A DNA stretch of 64,000 nt from Dokdonella immobilis (lineage in GTDB: Bacteria; Pseudomonadota; Gammaproteobacteria; Xanthomonadales; Rhodanobacteraceae): assembly GCF_900115085.1 (NCBI RefSeq), contig NZ_FOVF01000002.1, positions 269,352 to 333,351 on the forward strand. Reading direction: 5' to 3'. The translations under genes were made by a program, and so were the position numbers. Within the stretch, counting starts at the first letter, position 1; each line of letters starts with the position of its first letter. The notes below the pieces were generated by a model. It had not been told where the DNA came from. It was given only the letters and a program-made list of their open reading frames with translations, and searched no databases. Shown here piece by piece: positions 35,961 through 45,147 of this stretch.

Positions 35961-36635
35961 ATGTTGCTCGACTGCGTACAGACCGAAACCGGACCGAACC
36001 CGACCTTCGCGGTGATCTGGCTGCATGGCCTCGGCGCGGACGGCAACGACTTCGGGCCGATCGTGCCGGAACTGGTGGCCGCCGGTTGGCCGTCGATCCG
36101 CTTCGTGTTTCCGCACGCGCCACGGCGACCGATCACGATCAATGGCGGCATGAGCATGCGCGCCTGGTACGACATCACCGGCATGGAAATCGCCCAGCGC
36201 CAGGACGAAGCCGGAATCCGCGCCTCGATGGCCCAATTGGAGGCGCTGATCGCACGCGAGGTCGAGCGTGGCATTCCCTCCACGCGCATCTTCCTGGCCG
36301 GCTTCTCGCAGGGGGCGGCGATGGTCCTCTCCGGCGGTCTGCGCCATGCCAACCCGCTGGCCGGCATCATCGCCCTGTCCGGTTACCTGCCGCTGGAAAA
36401 GCAGCTTGAAGCGGAACGTTCGGCGGCCAATGCCCATGTGCCACTCTTCCTCGCCCATGGCAGCCTCGATCCGGTTGTGCCGCAAACCCTCGGCATGCTC
36501 AGCCGCGACTTCCTGCGCGCCCATGGCTACAGCGTCGACTGGCACAGTTATGCGATGGCCCATCAGGTCTGCAGCGAGGAAATCCGCGACCTGCGCACCT
36601 GGCTCGGTGAACGAATGGCACCAGCGGTCGCTTGA
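35961..36635 (+). CDS. Phospholipase/carboxylesterase family protein (acyl-protein-thioesterase-like)
   Basis: The 224-residue alpha/beta hydrolase has WLHGLGADGNDFGPIVPEL (oxyanion region), MRAWYDITG, the Ser nucleophile in IFLAGFSQGAAMVLSGGLR, the Asp in AHGSLDPVVPQ and the His in AMAHQVCSEEI. The set matches the carboxylesterase/YpfH type, with the expected length. The start at 35961 follows CCAGGAAGTTCCC. It overlaps nothing downstream but is ~150 bp from the algZ-like gene. The substrate is probably short-chain esters or thioesters. Confidence 0.88.
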   Translation: MLLDCVQTETGPNPTFAVIWLHGLGADGNDFGPIVPELVAAGWPSIRFVFPHAPRRPITINGGMSMRAWYDITGMEIAQRQDEAGIRASMAQLEALIAREVERGIPSTRIFLAGFSQGAAMVLSGGLRHANPLAGIIALSGYLPLEKQLEAERSAANAHVPLFLAHGSLDPVVPQTLGMLSRDFLRAHGYSVDWHSYAMAHQVCSEEIRDLRTWLGERMAPAVA

Positions 36636-36781
36636 GCCGCATCGCCGGCTGGATTGTCAGGCTGGCATGGGGGAAGCTTTGCGGGTGGGAGCCGGGAGCT
36701 GGCCTGACCGGATCGGGCTCCAGCACGGACAGCGCCGACGACCACGTGGGTCGGCGTATCGCATTCGCCTGGGGAGCCGGC

Positions 36782-37819
36782 ATGGCCGAAGCCGAAAAGC
36801 ATCGATGGTTGCCGCAGTTCTGCAGCCTGCCGACCTTGTACGCATTGATGGTGGTCGCCGAAATCGTCGCCCTGGTCATCGCCATGGCTCCGGACCGGGT
36901 CGCGCGCTCCTGGCTCATCGAACTCGCCATCGCCAGCGTCTTCGTGCAATGGCTGGCCTTGCTCAACGCCGTGGTCCTGTGCTCGTCGCGGGAGTCGCTC
37001 GAACGACTGCCCGCACGCTGGGGATTCTTCGCGGCATGGCTGCTGGCCGTGGTCACCACCGCGCTCGGCAGCGCCGTGGTCTATTCGATGGATCATGCCC
37101 TGGGTTTCGGCCTGACTGCGCCGTCCGGGGCAGGTTGGCGATTTTCCCTTGGCAACGCCGCCATCTGCGCCCTGATCGCCGCCGCGTTGCTGCGCTACCT
37201 GTACATTCGCGAGCTGTGGCAGGAGCGCGTGCACGCCGCCGCCAAGGCCCAGGTGGATGCGTTGCAGGCGCGCATCCGGCCGCACTTCCTGTTCAACAGC
37301 ATGAACACGATCGCCAGCCTGATCCGCAAGCGGCCGCTCGACGCCGAACGGGCCGTCGAAGACCTGTCCGACCTGTTTCGTGCCGCCCTCGGTACGCGTG
37401 AAACCCTGGCCACCCTGGGCGAGGAGCTCGATCTGATCGGCCACTACCTGCGCATCGAAAGCCTGCGCCTCGGCGAGCGCCTGAACATCGAACTGGATAT
37501 CGCGGGCCTGCCGCGTGACCTGCCGATGCCGCCCCTGCTGCTGCAGCCACTGGTCGAAAACGCGGTCTATCATGGCATCCAGCGCATGCCGCAGGGCGGC
37601 ACCCTGAGCATTCGCGGACGCCGCCGGAACGGTGAGGTCGAGATCGTCGTGCGCAATCCGGTACCCGATGATGCGGCACAACCGCGCAATGCGCATGCGC
37701 TCGGCAACGTGCGCGCGCGCATCGCGTACCATTTCGGCGACAAGGGTGCCCTGGTCGTGCAACCGGCGCGCGGGGAATTCACGGTGACTGTGCGCATGCC
37801 AGACGAAACCAAGCCATGA
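36782..37819 (+). CDS. algZ: LytS/AlgZ-type sensor histidine kinase
   Basis: The 345-residue kinase has four N-terminal membrane helices (LYALMVVAEIVALVIAM, ELAIASVFVQWLALLNAVV, FFAAWLLAVVTTALGSAVVY, LGNAAICALIAAALL) and a HisKA_6-type core. The phospho-acceptor is H168 in ARIRPHFLFNSMNTIASLI, and the N-box/ATP-lid is PPLLLQPLVENAVYHGI. No periplasmic sensor domain is present. The ATG at 36782 is preceded by GGGGAG; longer in-frame starts are non-ATG. It overlaps the response regulator by four bases. The Pseudomonas AlgZ-AlgR-HemC arrangement is the closest known parallel. Confidence 0.85.
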   Translation: MAEAEKHRWLPQFCSLPTLYALMVVAEIVALVIAMAPDRVARSWLIELAIASVFVQWLALLNAVVLCSSRESLERLPARWGFFAAWLLAVVTTALGSAVVYSMDHALGFGLTAPSGAGWRFSLGNAAICALIAAALLRYLYIRELWQERVHAAAKAQVDALQARIRPHFLFNSMNTIASLIRKRPLDAERAVEDLSDLFRAALGTRETLATLGEELDLIGHYLRIESLRLGERLNIELDIAGLPRDLPMPPLLLQPLVENAVYHGIQRMPQGGTLSIRGRRRNGEVEIVVRNPVPDDAAQPRNAHALGNVRARIAYHFGDKGALVVQPARGEFTVTVRMPDETKP

Positions 37820-38550
37820 AAGCGTTGATCGTCGACGATGAGCCACTTGCGCGGGAGCGCCTGGTCGACCTGCTCGGCGCCCTCGATTCGGTCGAGGTGG
37901 TCGGCGAAGCGAGCGACGGTCGCGAGGCGATCGAAGCGGTCGAACGCCTGAAGCCGGACCTGGTCCTGCTCGATATCCGCATGCCGCGCATGGATGGACT
38001 CGAAGCGGCGCGCCATCTGGGTGGATTCGAGAACGCGCCGGCCATTGTCTTCTGCACGGCCTACGACGAACATGCGCTGGCCGCGTTCGATGCCAACGCA
38101 GTCGACTACCTGCTCAAGCCGATCCGCGCCGAGCGCCTGCGCACGGCCATCGAGCGCGCCGGCCGCTTCAACCGCGAAGCGCTCAGGATGATCGAGCACA
38201 ACGAAGCCACGACGCGTGAGCGCAGCCACCTTTGCGCCAGGGTCCGTGGCAACCTGGTGCTGGTTCCGATCGCCGAAATCGATTACCTGCTGGCCGAGGA
38301 CAAATATGTGATCGTGCATCATGCCGGAAGCGAAGTGCTGATCGAGGAACCCTTGAAGTCGCTCGAGTCCGAATTCGGAACGCGCTTCGTGCGCATCCAT
38401 CGCAACTGTCTGGTCGCACTCGACAAATTGTCCGGACTCGACCGCACGGCCGACGGCCGCGTGCTGGCCCGGCTCGAAAACGTCGACGCCGAGCTCGAAG
38501 TCAGCCGGCGCAACCTGCCGGCACTGCGCAAGCTGGTGCGATCGCTGTGA
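37816..38550 (+). CDS. algR: LytTR-family response regulator (AlgR-like)
   Basis: The 244-residue regulator has an N-terminal receiver domain ([14 protein letters not shown]; phospho-acceptor D53 in [41 protein letters not shown]) and a C-terminal LytTR DNA-binding domain ([40 protein letters not shown]). In Pseudomonas AlgR controls alginate, twitching and virulence genes. Here the immediate operon partners are the kinase (4-bp overlap) and hemC (the TGA shares bases with the GTG of hemC). Confidence 0.88.
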   Translation: MKALIVDDEPLARERLVDLLGALDSVEVVGEASDGREAIEAVERLKPDLVLLDIRMPRMDGLEAARHLGGFENAPAIVFCTAYDEHALAAFDANAVDYLLKPIRAERLRTAIERAGRFNREALRMIEHNEATTRERSHLCARVRGNLVLVPIAEIDYLLAEDKYVIVHHAGSEVLIEEPLKSLESEFGTRFVRIHRNCLVALDKLSGLDRTADGRVLARLENVDAELEVSRRNLPALRKLVRSL

Positions 38551-39473
38551 AGCATCTGCGCATCGCCACGAGAAAGAGCGCGCTGGCCCTGTGGCAGGCC
38601 GAGCATGTCGCCGCGCGCCTGCGCGCCGTCCACTCCGATCTCGAAGTCGAGCTGGTGCCGATGACCACGCGCGGCGACCAGGTCCTCGATCGTCCGCTCT
38701 CCGAGATCGGCGGCAAGGGCCTGTTCCTCAAGGAACTCGAAGTCGCGATGCTCGAGCATCGGGCCGACATTGCCGTGCATTCGCTCAAGGATGTGCCGAT
38801 GGAACTCGAGCCGGGTTTCGCCATCGGCGCCGTGCTCGAGCGCGCCGACGCCGCGGATGCTTTCGTCAGCAACACCGTGGAGCGCCTCGATCAATTGCCG
38901 GAAGGGGCCCGTGTCGGCACCTCGTCGCTGCGTCGGCAGGCGCAATTGCGTTCGCTGCGGCCCGATCTGAGCCTTCTCGACCTGCGTGGCAACGTCAACA
39001 CGCGCCTGGCCAGGCTCGACGACGGACACTACGACGCGATTATCCTGGCCTGTGCCGGCCTCGAGCGGCTCGGGCTGGGCGAGCGCATCCGGTCACGGCT
39101 GGTGGCGCCCGACTGGATTCCGGCGGTAGCCCAGGGCGCGATCGCCATCGAACAACGTGTTGCGGATGTCGGCGTCGCCGCCCTGGTCGGGGTGCTCGAT
39201 GATGCCGGAACGCGGCGCTGCGTCGAGAGCGAGCGGGCGATGAACCGCCGCCTGCACGGCAGCTGCAATGTGCCGGTCGCCGGCTATTGCGTGGAGACCG
39301 AAAGTGGTCTGGTCCTGTACGGCCTGGTGGGCGATGCGGGGAGCGGCGATCTGGTCCGGGCCGAGGTCGAATGGTCAGGGCGCGAGGGCGGCCTTGCCCT
39401 CGGCGAACAGGTGGCCGAACTGCTGCTCGAACGCGGCGCCGCGGAAATCCTCGGCCGCCTTAGCCCGGCCTGA
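38547..39473 (+). CDS. hemC: Porphobilinogen deaminase (hydroxymethylbilane synthase)
   Basis: The 308-residue enzyme polymerises four porphobilinogen units in heme synthesis. It has [17 protein letters not shown], the basic substrate-binding [10 protein letters not shown] and [14 protein letters not shown] segments, and the dipyrromethane cofactor Cys at about residue 240 ([11 protein letters not shown]). The start is GTG at 38547, sharing bases with the algR stop, so translation is coupled. hemD, usually next, is not present downstream; an opposite-strand gene follows a terminator hairpin. Confidence 0.95.
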   Translation: MKHLRIATRKSALALWQAEHVAARLRAVHSDLEVELVPMTTRGDQVLDRPLSEIGGKGLFLKELEVAMLEHRADIAVHSLKDVPMELEPGFAIGAVLERADAADAFVSNTVERLDQLPEGARVGTSSLRRQAQLRSLRPDLSLLDLRGNVNTRLARLDDGHYDAIILACAGLERLGLGERIRSRLVAPDWIPAVAQGAIAIEQRVADVGVAALVGVLDDAGTRRCVESERAMNRRLHGSCNVPVAGYCVETESGLVLYGLVGDAGSGDLVRAEVEWSGREGGLALGEQVAELLLERGAAEILGRLSPA

Positions 39474-39485
39474 ACTCACGGGAAA

Positions 39486-39510
39486 GGAACGGATCCGACG
39501 GATCCGTTCC
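39486..39510. terminator. Perfect 11-bp hairpin between convergent hemC and the DUF481 gene
   Basis: GGAACGGATCC, a GAC loop, then GGATCCGTTCC. It lies 12 bp after the hemC stop and 15 bp before the DUF481 stop. There is no T-run, so it may act as an mRNA 3'-end stabiliser or a weak terminator for both genes. Confidence 0.6.
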
Positions 39511-39524
39511 CGGCAGTGGCTGGC

Positions 39525-40286
39525 TCAGAACTTGTAGACAAGGTTGGTCGTGACCAGCTGGTCGGTCTTCTTCTTGCCCGGGCTGACATCCGAGTTGTGG
39601 CGGATCTGGTAGCCGAGCTTGAGCGCGAGCTTCTCGTTCATGCTGACCGCAAGGCTGGCATCATTCTGCAGGAAGGTGTTGTTCGACCCGGTTTCGATCA
39701 GGCTCGTGTTCTCGAACGAGGTCACGTCGTTGAACTTGTGCTTGAACGTGATCAGTCCGCGACCGACCACGTTGCCCTCGACATCGGGGTCGATGATCGT
39801 GGTCACCGGTGGGTCGCCGGCGGTCACGGTATACGGCCGCTTGTCGAGGCGCCGATAACCCGGACCGATTTCGGCCGACAGCTCGGTCTGCTGGTTCTTG
39901 ATGATCGTGTAGCCGTAGCCCAGTGAGATCACCCACTGGTAGGAATACGGCGAGAAGTCGTCGTTCTCGTAGCGCGCGGCGCCGACCAGGTAGCTGCGTT
40001 CGTCGAACTTGTAGCCCGACGAGGCGCCCGCTTCGTAGCGGTTCGCGGTCAGCTTGTAGTCGCCGTCGGTCTCGCCCTTGCTGCGCAATGCATTGAGGAA
40101 GAAGTTGTGCTTCCACTGCGCATCCTCCTTCTTGAAGGCCAGCTTCGCATTGAGGTTCTGCGACTTGGTGTTGCCCGAGGTGGCGGCGAAACCGACTTCG
40201 CCGGCACCGGTCCATTCACCGTCTTCGGCGTGGACCATGGCGGGAATCGCGAGCAACAGGGCGCTCGCCAGAACGGCGTTCTTCAT
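39525..40286 (-). CDS. DUF481 outer-membrane beta-barrel protein (YdiY-like)
   Basis: The 253-residue protein has a signal peptide (NAVLASALLLAIPAMVHA) followed by alternating aromatic/charged strands (WTGAGEVGFAATSGNTKSQNLNAKLAF, YKLTANRYEAGASSGYKF, WVISLGYGYTIIK) and ends LVTTNLVYKF with a terminal Phe. The terminal Phe is a BAM targeting signal. DUF481/YdiY family proteins are outer-membrane barrels of unknown function. It begins ~135 bp from the molybdoenzyme operon end and has its own upstream region. Confidence 0.85.
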   Translation of the reverse strand: MKNAVLASALLLAIPAMVHAEDGEWTGAGEVGFAATSGNTKSQNLNAKLAFKKEDAQWKHNFFLNALRSKGETDGDYKLTANRYEAGASSGYKFDERSYLVGAARYENDDFSPYSYQWVISLGYGYTIIKNQQTELSAEIGPGYRRLDKRPYTVTAGDPPVTTIIDPDVEGNVVGRGLITFKHKFNDVTSFENTSLIETGSNNTFLQNDASLAVSMNEKLALKLGYQIRHNSDVSPGKKKTDQLVTTNLVYKF

Positions 40287-40424
40287 CTTCGATACCTTGC
40301 TTTCTGGGGAATTGACGTCGGTGCCCGGAAGGGCTCGTTGGGCGGGGATGCTAACGGCCCGAATTGAATGCCAAGTGAACAGGCGCCAGAGGCGTTGCAG
40401 CCGAAACGATTGTTTGCAGCTGGC

Positions 40425-41450
40425 CTAACGCGCGCCGTAATAGAGCATGACGGTATGCCTGGCCTCGGCAAAGAACAGCCAGCGCTCGACGAAGAGGCCG
40501 GTCATTCCGGTCACCAGGGCGATCCAGGCGCCGACGCGCCACGATCCCGGAACGAATACGGCCAGCAGGGCCAGTGCCGCAGGGAGCAGAAATCCGGCCA
40601 CGACCACGATCCGCCGCAGCTTGCGCGAATGCTTGCGGGCGATGCGGAATCCCATCTCGTGGGTCAGGTAGTTTTCTTCGGTGTGCGGCTGTTCGAACGA
40701 GCGTACCGTTCCGAGATGACCCAGGCCTGTGGCGACCCCGGTCGTCGATTCGCGTTCGCGGTCGATGAAGCGCCAGTAGAAATGCTTGAGCAGTGCCCCG
40801 GCCAGGGCCGCTGCCACTACGCCGGCCAGCAGCCAGCGCGTGCCGCGCATGTGGCCATGGGGCAAGGTGCACAGGGCCCACGCGAGCAGGCCGCCACTGT
40901 AGATGCCGAGCAGCAGATAGCCGGCGACGACGTAGCGGTTGTGCCAGGCACGCACCGGCTTCAGGCAAGCATAGATGTTGCCCGTGCAGAACACGGTCAG
41001 CACGGAGCCGATTGCGAGCAGCGTGCCGAGTATGGCCAGGGTCGTCGCGGTGAACCACAGCGTACCGCCGACCACCGGCTCGTCCCCGATCGTGCGCATG
41101 ATCCATGCATCGTGAGCCACCACTACGGCAATTCCGAGGGCCGGAGCGAACGTGAAAATCGCGGTCACGCCCTCGCGGGATAGCCACGAGCTGCGCCACT
41201 GCGAAAAGGCCCGCCATGCGCGCGCGGGTCTGCCGAGATGCCAGAGCGATGAGAGCAGGCCCGAGCTGACGAGCAGGAACCCGGCTGCGAGCCCATAGAT
41301 GTGAAACCCTGGCCAGCGCAGCAGGGTCAGGAATTCGCCGGAGGATGTCTCCGGCCAGAACATGGCCAGGGCAACGCCGACAATCATCCACAACCCATAC
41401 CCGGCCCCGGACATGACGGTGAAGAAGAGGATCGAGAAGCTCGGCCGCAT
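40425..41450 (-). CDS. DmsC-like membrane anchor subunit of a molybdoenzyme
   Basis: The 341-residue protein has about eight membrane helices, beginning MRPSFSILFFTVMSGAGYGLWMIVG and including LLVSSGLLSSLWHLGRPARAWRAFSQWRSSWLSREG, the DmsC-family signature. It would bind quinone/quinol and pass electrons to or from the Fe-S subunit. It lies 12 bp downstream of the Fe-S gene and is last in the operon. SoeC, PsrC-type and DmsC anchors are all possible relatives. Confidence 0.85.
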   Translation of the reverse strand: MRPSFSILFFTVMSGAGYGLWMIVGVALAMFWPETSSGEFLTLLRWPGFHIYGLAAGFLLVSSGLLSSLWHLGRPARAWRAFSQWRSSWLSREGVTAIFTFAPALGIAVVVAHDAWIMRTIGDEPVVGGTLWFTATTLAILGTLLAIGSVLTVFCTGNIYACLKPVRAWHNRYVVAGYLLLGIYSGGLLAWALCTLPHGHMRGTRWLLAGVVAAALAGALLKHFYWRFIDRERESTTGVATGLGHLGTVRSFEQPHTEENYLTHEMGFRIARKHSRKLRRIVVVAGFLLPAALALLAVFVPGSWRVGAWIALVTGMTGLFVERWLFFAEARHTVMLYYGAR

Positions 41451-41462
41451 GGTCTGTGGTTC

Positions 41463-42281
41463 TCAGCGCGAAAGGACGCGATCGACCCAGCGCAGCAGCG
41501 GCGACATCTGCGCGGTGTCGATCGATTCGGTGACGGTCGCCTTCGCTGCGGTCGTCCCGTCACGACGCGGTCGCGGTGGCAGGTAGCGGTTGACCGGCGC
41601 GTAGCCCAGCTCCGGCATCAGCGCGTAGCCGCCGCGCTCGGCCACCAGTCTCGAGACAGCGGAGTCGCTGTCGCCGAGATCACCGAAATGGCGCGCCCGG
41701 GTCGGACAGGCCATCACGCAGGCCGGCTGACGGTCCGCTTCATCGAGCGTCTCGTTGTAGATGCGGTCGACGCACAGCGTGCATTTCTGCATGACTCCAC
41801 GTTTCGCACTGAGCTCGCGGGCGCCATAGGGACATGCCCAGGCACACAACTGGCAACCGATGCACTTGTCCTCGTCGACCAGCACGATGCCGTCCTCGGC
41901 GCGCTTGTAGCTCGCCCCGGTTGGACACACCGTCACGCAGGCTGGCGTCTCGCAATGCAGGCACGAACGGGGGAAGTGGACGCTCATTGCATTCGCGGGA
42001 TTCGGGATTGGGGATTCGGGATTCGAACGAGCAGCTCGCGGCTCCGCTTTACCCAATCTCGAATCCCCAATCCCTGATCCCTGCACTTCATAACCATGCA
42101 CCCGATTGAACCAGACCCCCATCGGCTCGGCCCCGTACGGATCGGCGTCAGGCAAAGGACCGAAGGCACCACCATCGTTCCATTCCTTGCAGGCGACCGC
42201 GCAGGCATGGCAGCCGACGCAGGTGTCGAGATCGATGACGAGCCCCAGTTTCCTCGGGCCGGCAGTCGGAAGCGAAGTCAT
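41463..42281 (-). CDS. 4Fe-4S electron-transfer subunit (DmsB/SoeB-like) with repeat-derived insert
   Basis: The 272-residue ferredoxin-like subunit has four cysteine clusters: CVGCHACAVACKEW, CLHCETPACVTVCP, CIGCQLCAWACP and CTLCVDRI...CVMACP, binding up to four 4Fe-4S clusters between the catalytic and membrane subunits. Between the first and second clusters, residues ~67-98 (GSGIGDSRLGKAEP...PIPNPANA) are encoded by an intergenic-type GGGATTC repeat that stays in frame. The ATG at 42281 overlaps the methyltransferase stop. The missing frame break and complete cysteine set suggest a working protein. Confidence 0.9.
   Translation of the reverse strand: MTSLPTAGPRKLGLVIDLDTCVGCHACAVACKEWNDGGAFGPLPDADPYGAEPMGVWFNRVHGYEVQGSGIGDSRLGKAEPRAARSNPESPIPNPANAMSVHFPRSCLHCETPACVTVCPTGASYKRAEDGIVLVDEDKCIGCQLCAWACPYGARELSAKRGVMQKCTLCVDRIYNETLDEADRQPACVMACPTRARHFGDLGDSDSAVSRLVAERGGYALMPELGYAPVNRYLPPRPRRDGTTAAKATVTESIDTAQMSPLLRWVDRVLSR
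41990..42084. repeat. In-frame GGGATTC inverted-repeat element inside the Fe-S subunit gene
   Basis: The left arm reads GGGATTCGGGATTGGGGATT then CGGGATTCGAA; the right arm is its imperfect complement (CTCGAATCCCCAATCCCTG). Total length is about 93 bp, a multiple of three. It is the same family as the elements at 20921-21109 and 21734-21876. Confidence 0.85.
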
Positions 42282-43282
42282 GGCATTCGCTTCTGCAGCA
42301 GAAAGGTGTTTGACACTTCGCCCGGTCGCATCCCGGTATAGCTGTCTTCGATGACCTCGAGCAGATCGAGGCCGTGATTCCTCGCGGTCCGCATGATCGT
42401 CGCCTGGGGAATGGCGTGCATCTCCATCGCCTGCTTGTCGAAGTCCTCGCGCAGGTAGTGTTCGAGTCGAAATTCGTAGTCGACGCGAAAAGTCGGCACC
42501 TGGAAGTAGGCGAAGCCACCTGGCCTTAGCCGAGCGAACACACGTTCGAGGATTGCGCGGATGACCGGGGGTGGATTGTGTTGCAGCACGATGACCGAAT
42601 AGAAAAGGTCGAACGGTGCCAGCGTGTCGAGCATCTCGATGCCGACCAGGCGCTTGAACTCGACCTGGGTGATGCCCTCGGCCTGAAGGTGCTGCTGGGC
42701 AAGGGCGAGGTGTCCCGGCGAAACATCGCACGCGAGCACATGCGCGCAGCGACGCGCCAGCCACGCCGTGATCCGACCGACGCCGCAGCCGAGTTCGAGG
42801 CAGGTGGTGTCGGCGCGAAGTTCGAAGCCGGCACGCGCGAGGGCGGCCGTGAGCCGTTCGACGTCGACCTTTCCACTGGCATTGAATGCATCGATGTTCC
42901 CCGCCAGTTGCGCAGGCTTGAATTTCTCGTTGGTGATGACGGAAAAGTGTGGCTCGGTATCACCGAAGCGCGTCCAGGTTCTGGCGATATGTTCCAGCAA
43001 TCGCGCGACTTCGGTTGGATCATCGACGTCGTCGATGCGCATGCGTTGCTCGTTGCCTGAAAGTGAAGGTCGCCGGTTGCCGTTCGCCCGAAGGGCAAAC
43101 TCCTCCGAGGCCATGAAGCACCGGCGAATCTCGGCGGAACCACGCAGGGCAGCGGCCATCTGCCTGACTGTGCGAGGATCGTCCGGCTCGCGGTCGAGGA
43201 AGAGCCGGTAGGCCCAGACGATCGCCTCATTGTCGGGCCCGGTCAGCGCCCGTCGCGTGCGTGAGAGCAGGCGGCCGATCAT
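42278..43282 (-). CDS. Class I SAM-dependent methyltransferase with DUF4214-like N-terminus
   Basis: The 334-residue protein has an N-terminal ~80-residue helical region (EAIVWAYRLFLDREPDDPRTVRQMAAALRGSAEIRRCFMASEEF) resembling DUF4214, then a Rossmann methyltransferase: CLELGCGVGRITAWLA (SAM motif I), VLACDVSPGHLALAQ (motif II), FDLFYSVIVLQHNPPPVIRAIL and LRPGGFAYFQVPT. The methyl acceptor is unknown. I use the ATG at 43282 (AAGG nine bases upstream); a GTG eight codons earlier is possible. Its stop overlaps the start of the Fe-S subunit gene, so it is locked into the molybdoenzyme operon. Confidence 0.8.
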   Translation of the reverse strand: MIGRLLSRTRRALTGPDNEAIVWAYRLFLDREPDDPRTVRQMAAALRGSAEIRRCFMASEEFALRANGNRRPSLSGNEQRMRIDDVDDPTEVARLLEHIARTWTRFGDTEPHFSVITNEKFKPAQLAGNIDAFNASGKVDVERLTAALARAGFELRADTTCLELGCGVGRITAWLARRCAHVLACDVSPGHLALAQQHLQAEGITQVEFKRLVGIEMLDTLAPFDLFYSVIVLQHNPPPVIRAILERVFARLRPGGFAYFQVPTFRVDYEFRLEHYLREDFDKQAMEMHAIPQATIMRTARNHGLDLLEVIEDSYTGMRPGEVSNTFLLQKRMP

Positions 43283-43383
43283 CTGTGGCAGGCCTTCGCG
43301 TTGCACGATGTCTGGCGGATCGGGACGTACGGGTTCATCGGTTCGAGGGCTCCTTCAAAAAAGTCGTGTTCGCCATCGCACAG

Positions 43384-45147
43384 CTAGCGCAGCGGCCAGA
43401 ACAGCGGGATCAGGTACATCGACAGGGCGCAGAAGATCGCGATCAGCGGAATGCCGACGCGCATGAAATCCATGAAGCGGTAGCCACCCGCGTAGTAGAC
43501 CATCGTATTGGTCGGATAGCCGACCGGTGTCGCGAACGAGGTCGCTGCGGCAAAGGCGACGGCGACCACGAACGGGCGCGGATCGGCGCCGACCGTATGC
43601 GCCACCGAAATGGCGATGCCGACCATCAGCACGACTGACGGATTGTGACCCATCAGCTCGGTCAGCAGCGCGGTCAGCAGGTAGACCATGAGCAGGGCGG
43701 CCAGCGGGCCGTGCTCGCCGACGATGCCCATGCCGGCCTGGACCAGGGTGTGCGACAGGCCGCTGTTCTCGATCGCCGTGCCGAGCGGCAGGATCGCCGC
43801 GAGCAGGACGATGATCTTCCAGTCGATGCCCTGGTAGAGATCCTTGCGGCCGTAGCAACCCGCAATCGCCATGGCCACGGCGCCGGCTATCGCCGCAACC
43901 GGGATCGGCAGCCAGTGCAGGCCCGAGATGACCACCACCGAAACCATGATCAGCACCGCCGCGATCGCCCGCCGCGAGGTGCGTCGCGTGTCCTCGCGCT
44001 CGCTCAGCACGACGAAGCGCTCGTCGCTGCGCAGGGCGGACGCGGCTTCGTCGCTGACCAGCAGCAGGAGGACGTCGCCGGCGGTCAGGCGCACGTCCTT
44101 GAGTTTGTCGCGCAGGATCCTTCCGCGCTGGTGGATGGCCAGGGCGATCGCATCGTGGTTGCTCTTGAAATCGAGCTCCTCGAGCGAGCTGCCCTCGATC
44201 GTGGTGGCTGGCTTGACCATGACCTCTACCAGGGTGCGCGCGCTGCTCTTGTCGTGGCCGTAACGGTTCTCCGGGTCGATTTCGAGCACGGCGCGCTTGC
44301 GGAAATCCTCGATCTTGTCCCAGTCGCCGCGCACCAGCAGCACGTCGTCGACTTCGAGCTGCTGCGAGCGCGGCGACCACAGGTGGCGATCGCCACGCAG
44401 CAATTCGAGCGGATAAATCCCGAATTTGTCGCCAAGTTTGGCATCGGCGATGGTCTGGCCGACCAGCGGTGAATCGGCGGTGATTTTCAGCTCGGTCACA
44501 TATTTGCCGATGTCGGTCTCGGCGGCGGCGACCGGCGAGATCTCCTCCGGTAGCAGCCAGCGCCCGACCAGCATCAAGTAGGTGATGCCGACCACGGCGA
44601 GCAGGGCGCCGAGGCGGGTGAACTCGAAAACGCCGAAACCGGACAGGCCGTGCTGCTGGGCCAGGCTGTCGGCGAGCAGGTTCGAGGAGGTGCCGATCAG
44701 CGTGCAGACGCCGCCCATTTGCGCCGCGTAGGCCATCGGCAACAGCACGCGCGCCGGAGAGGTGCCGGTATTCGCGCAGACGCGCAGAGCCAGTGGCAGG
44801 AAGGTCGCGACGAGGGCGATGTTCTTGACGAAGGCGCCCATCGGTGCGATCGCCAGCATCAGGCACAGGGTCAGCAACCAGGGTTTCCGAATCCGCGAGA
44901 GCAGCCGGCCGAGTGGATCGAGTGCTCCCGAACGCTCGATGCCGAGGCTCAACGCGAACATCGCGGCTACCGTAATCGTTGCCTCGTTGCTGAACCCGGC
45001 CAGGGCCTCGGCTGGCGTGATCAACTGCAGTACGACCAGAAGCACGAGCACGATCAGGGCGACGATGTCGATGCGCACCTTCTCGCTGGCGAACAGCGAA
45101 ATCGCCCCGATGACGAGAATCAGGGTCATCCATTGCGGGGCAGTCAT
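43384..45147 (-). CDS. SLC13-family anion permease with two RCK_C (TrkA-C) domains
   Basis: This 587-residue transporter has a DASS/SLC13 membrane domain split by two cytosolic TrkA-C domains (LVGQTIADAKLGDKFGIYPLELLRGDRHLW and SLEELDFKSNHDAIALAIHQRGRILRDKLKDVRLTAGDVLLLL). Membrane signatures include GGVCTLIGTSSNLLADSLA and SFATPVGYPTNTMVYYAGG, the SNT-type substrate and Na+ site. The two-RCK form is common for sulfate or other divalent-anion carriers. The ATG overlaps the stop of the catalytic subunit gene, a tight link suggesting that the permease moves that enzyme's substrate or product. Confidence 0.88.
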   Translation of the reverse strand: MTAPQWMTLILVIGAISLFASEKVRIDIVALIVLVLLVVLQLITPAEALAGFSNEATITVAAMFALSLGIERSGALDPLGRLLSRIRKPWLLTLCLMLAIAPMGAFVKNIALVATFLPLALRVCANTGTSPARVLLPMAYAAQMGGVCTLIGTSSNLLADSLAQQHGLSGFGVFEFTRLGALLAVVGITYLMLVGRWLLPEEISPVAAAETDIGKYVTELKITADSPLVGQTIADAKLGDKFGIYPLELLRGDRHLWSPRSQQLEVDDVLLVRGDWDKIEDFRKRAVLEIDPENRYGHDKSSARTLVEVMVKPATTIEGSSLEELDFKSNHDAIALAIHQRGRILRDKLKDVRLTAGDVLLLLVSDEAASALRSDERFVVLSEREDTRRTSRRAIAAVLIMVSVVVISGLHWLPIPVAAIAGAVAMAIAGCYGRKDLYQGIDWKIIVLLAAILPLGTAIENSGLSHTLVQAGMGIVGEHGPLAALLMVYLLTALLTELMGHNPSVVLMVGIAISVAHTVGADPRPFVVAVAFAAATSFATPVGYPTNTMVYYAGGYRFMDFMRVGIPLIAIFCALSMYLIPLFWPLR

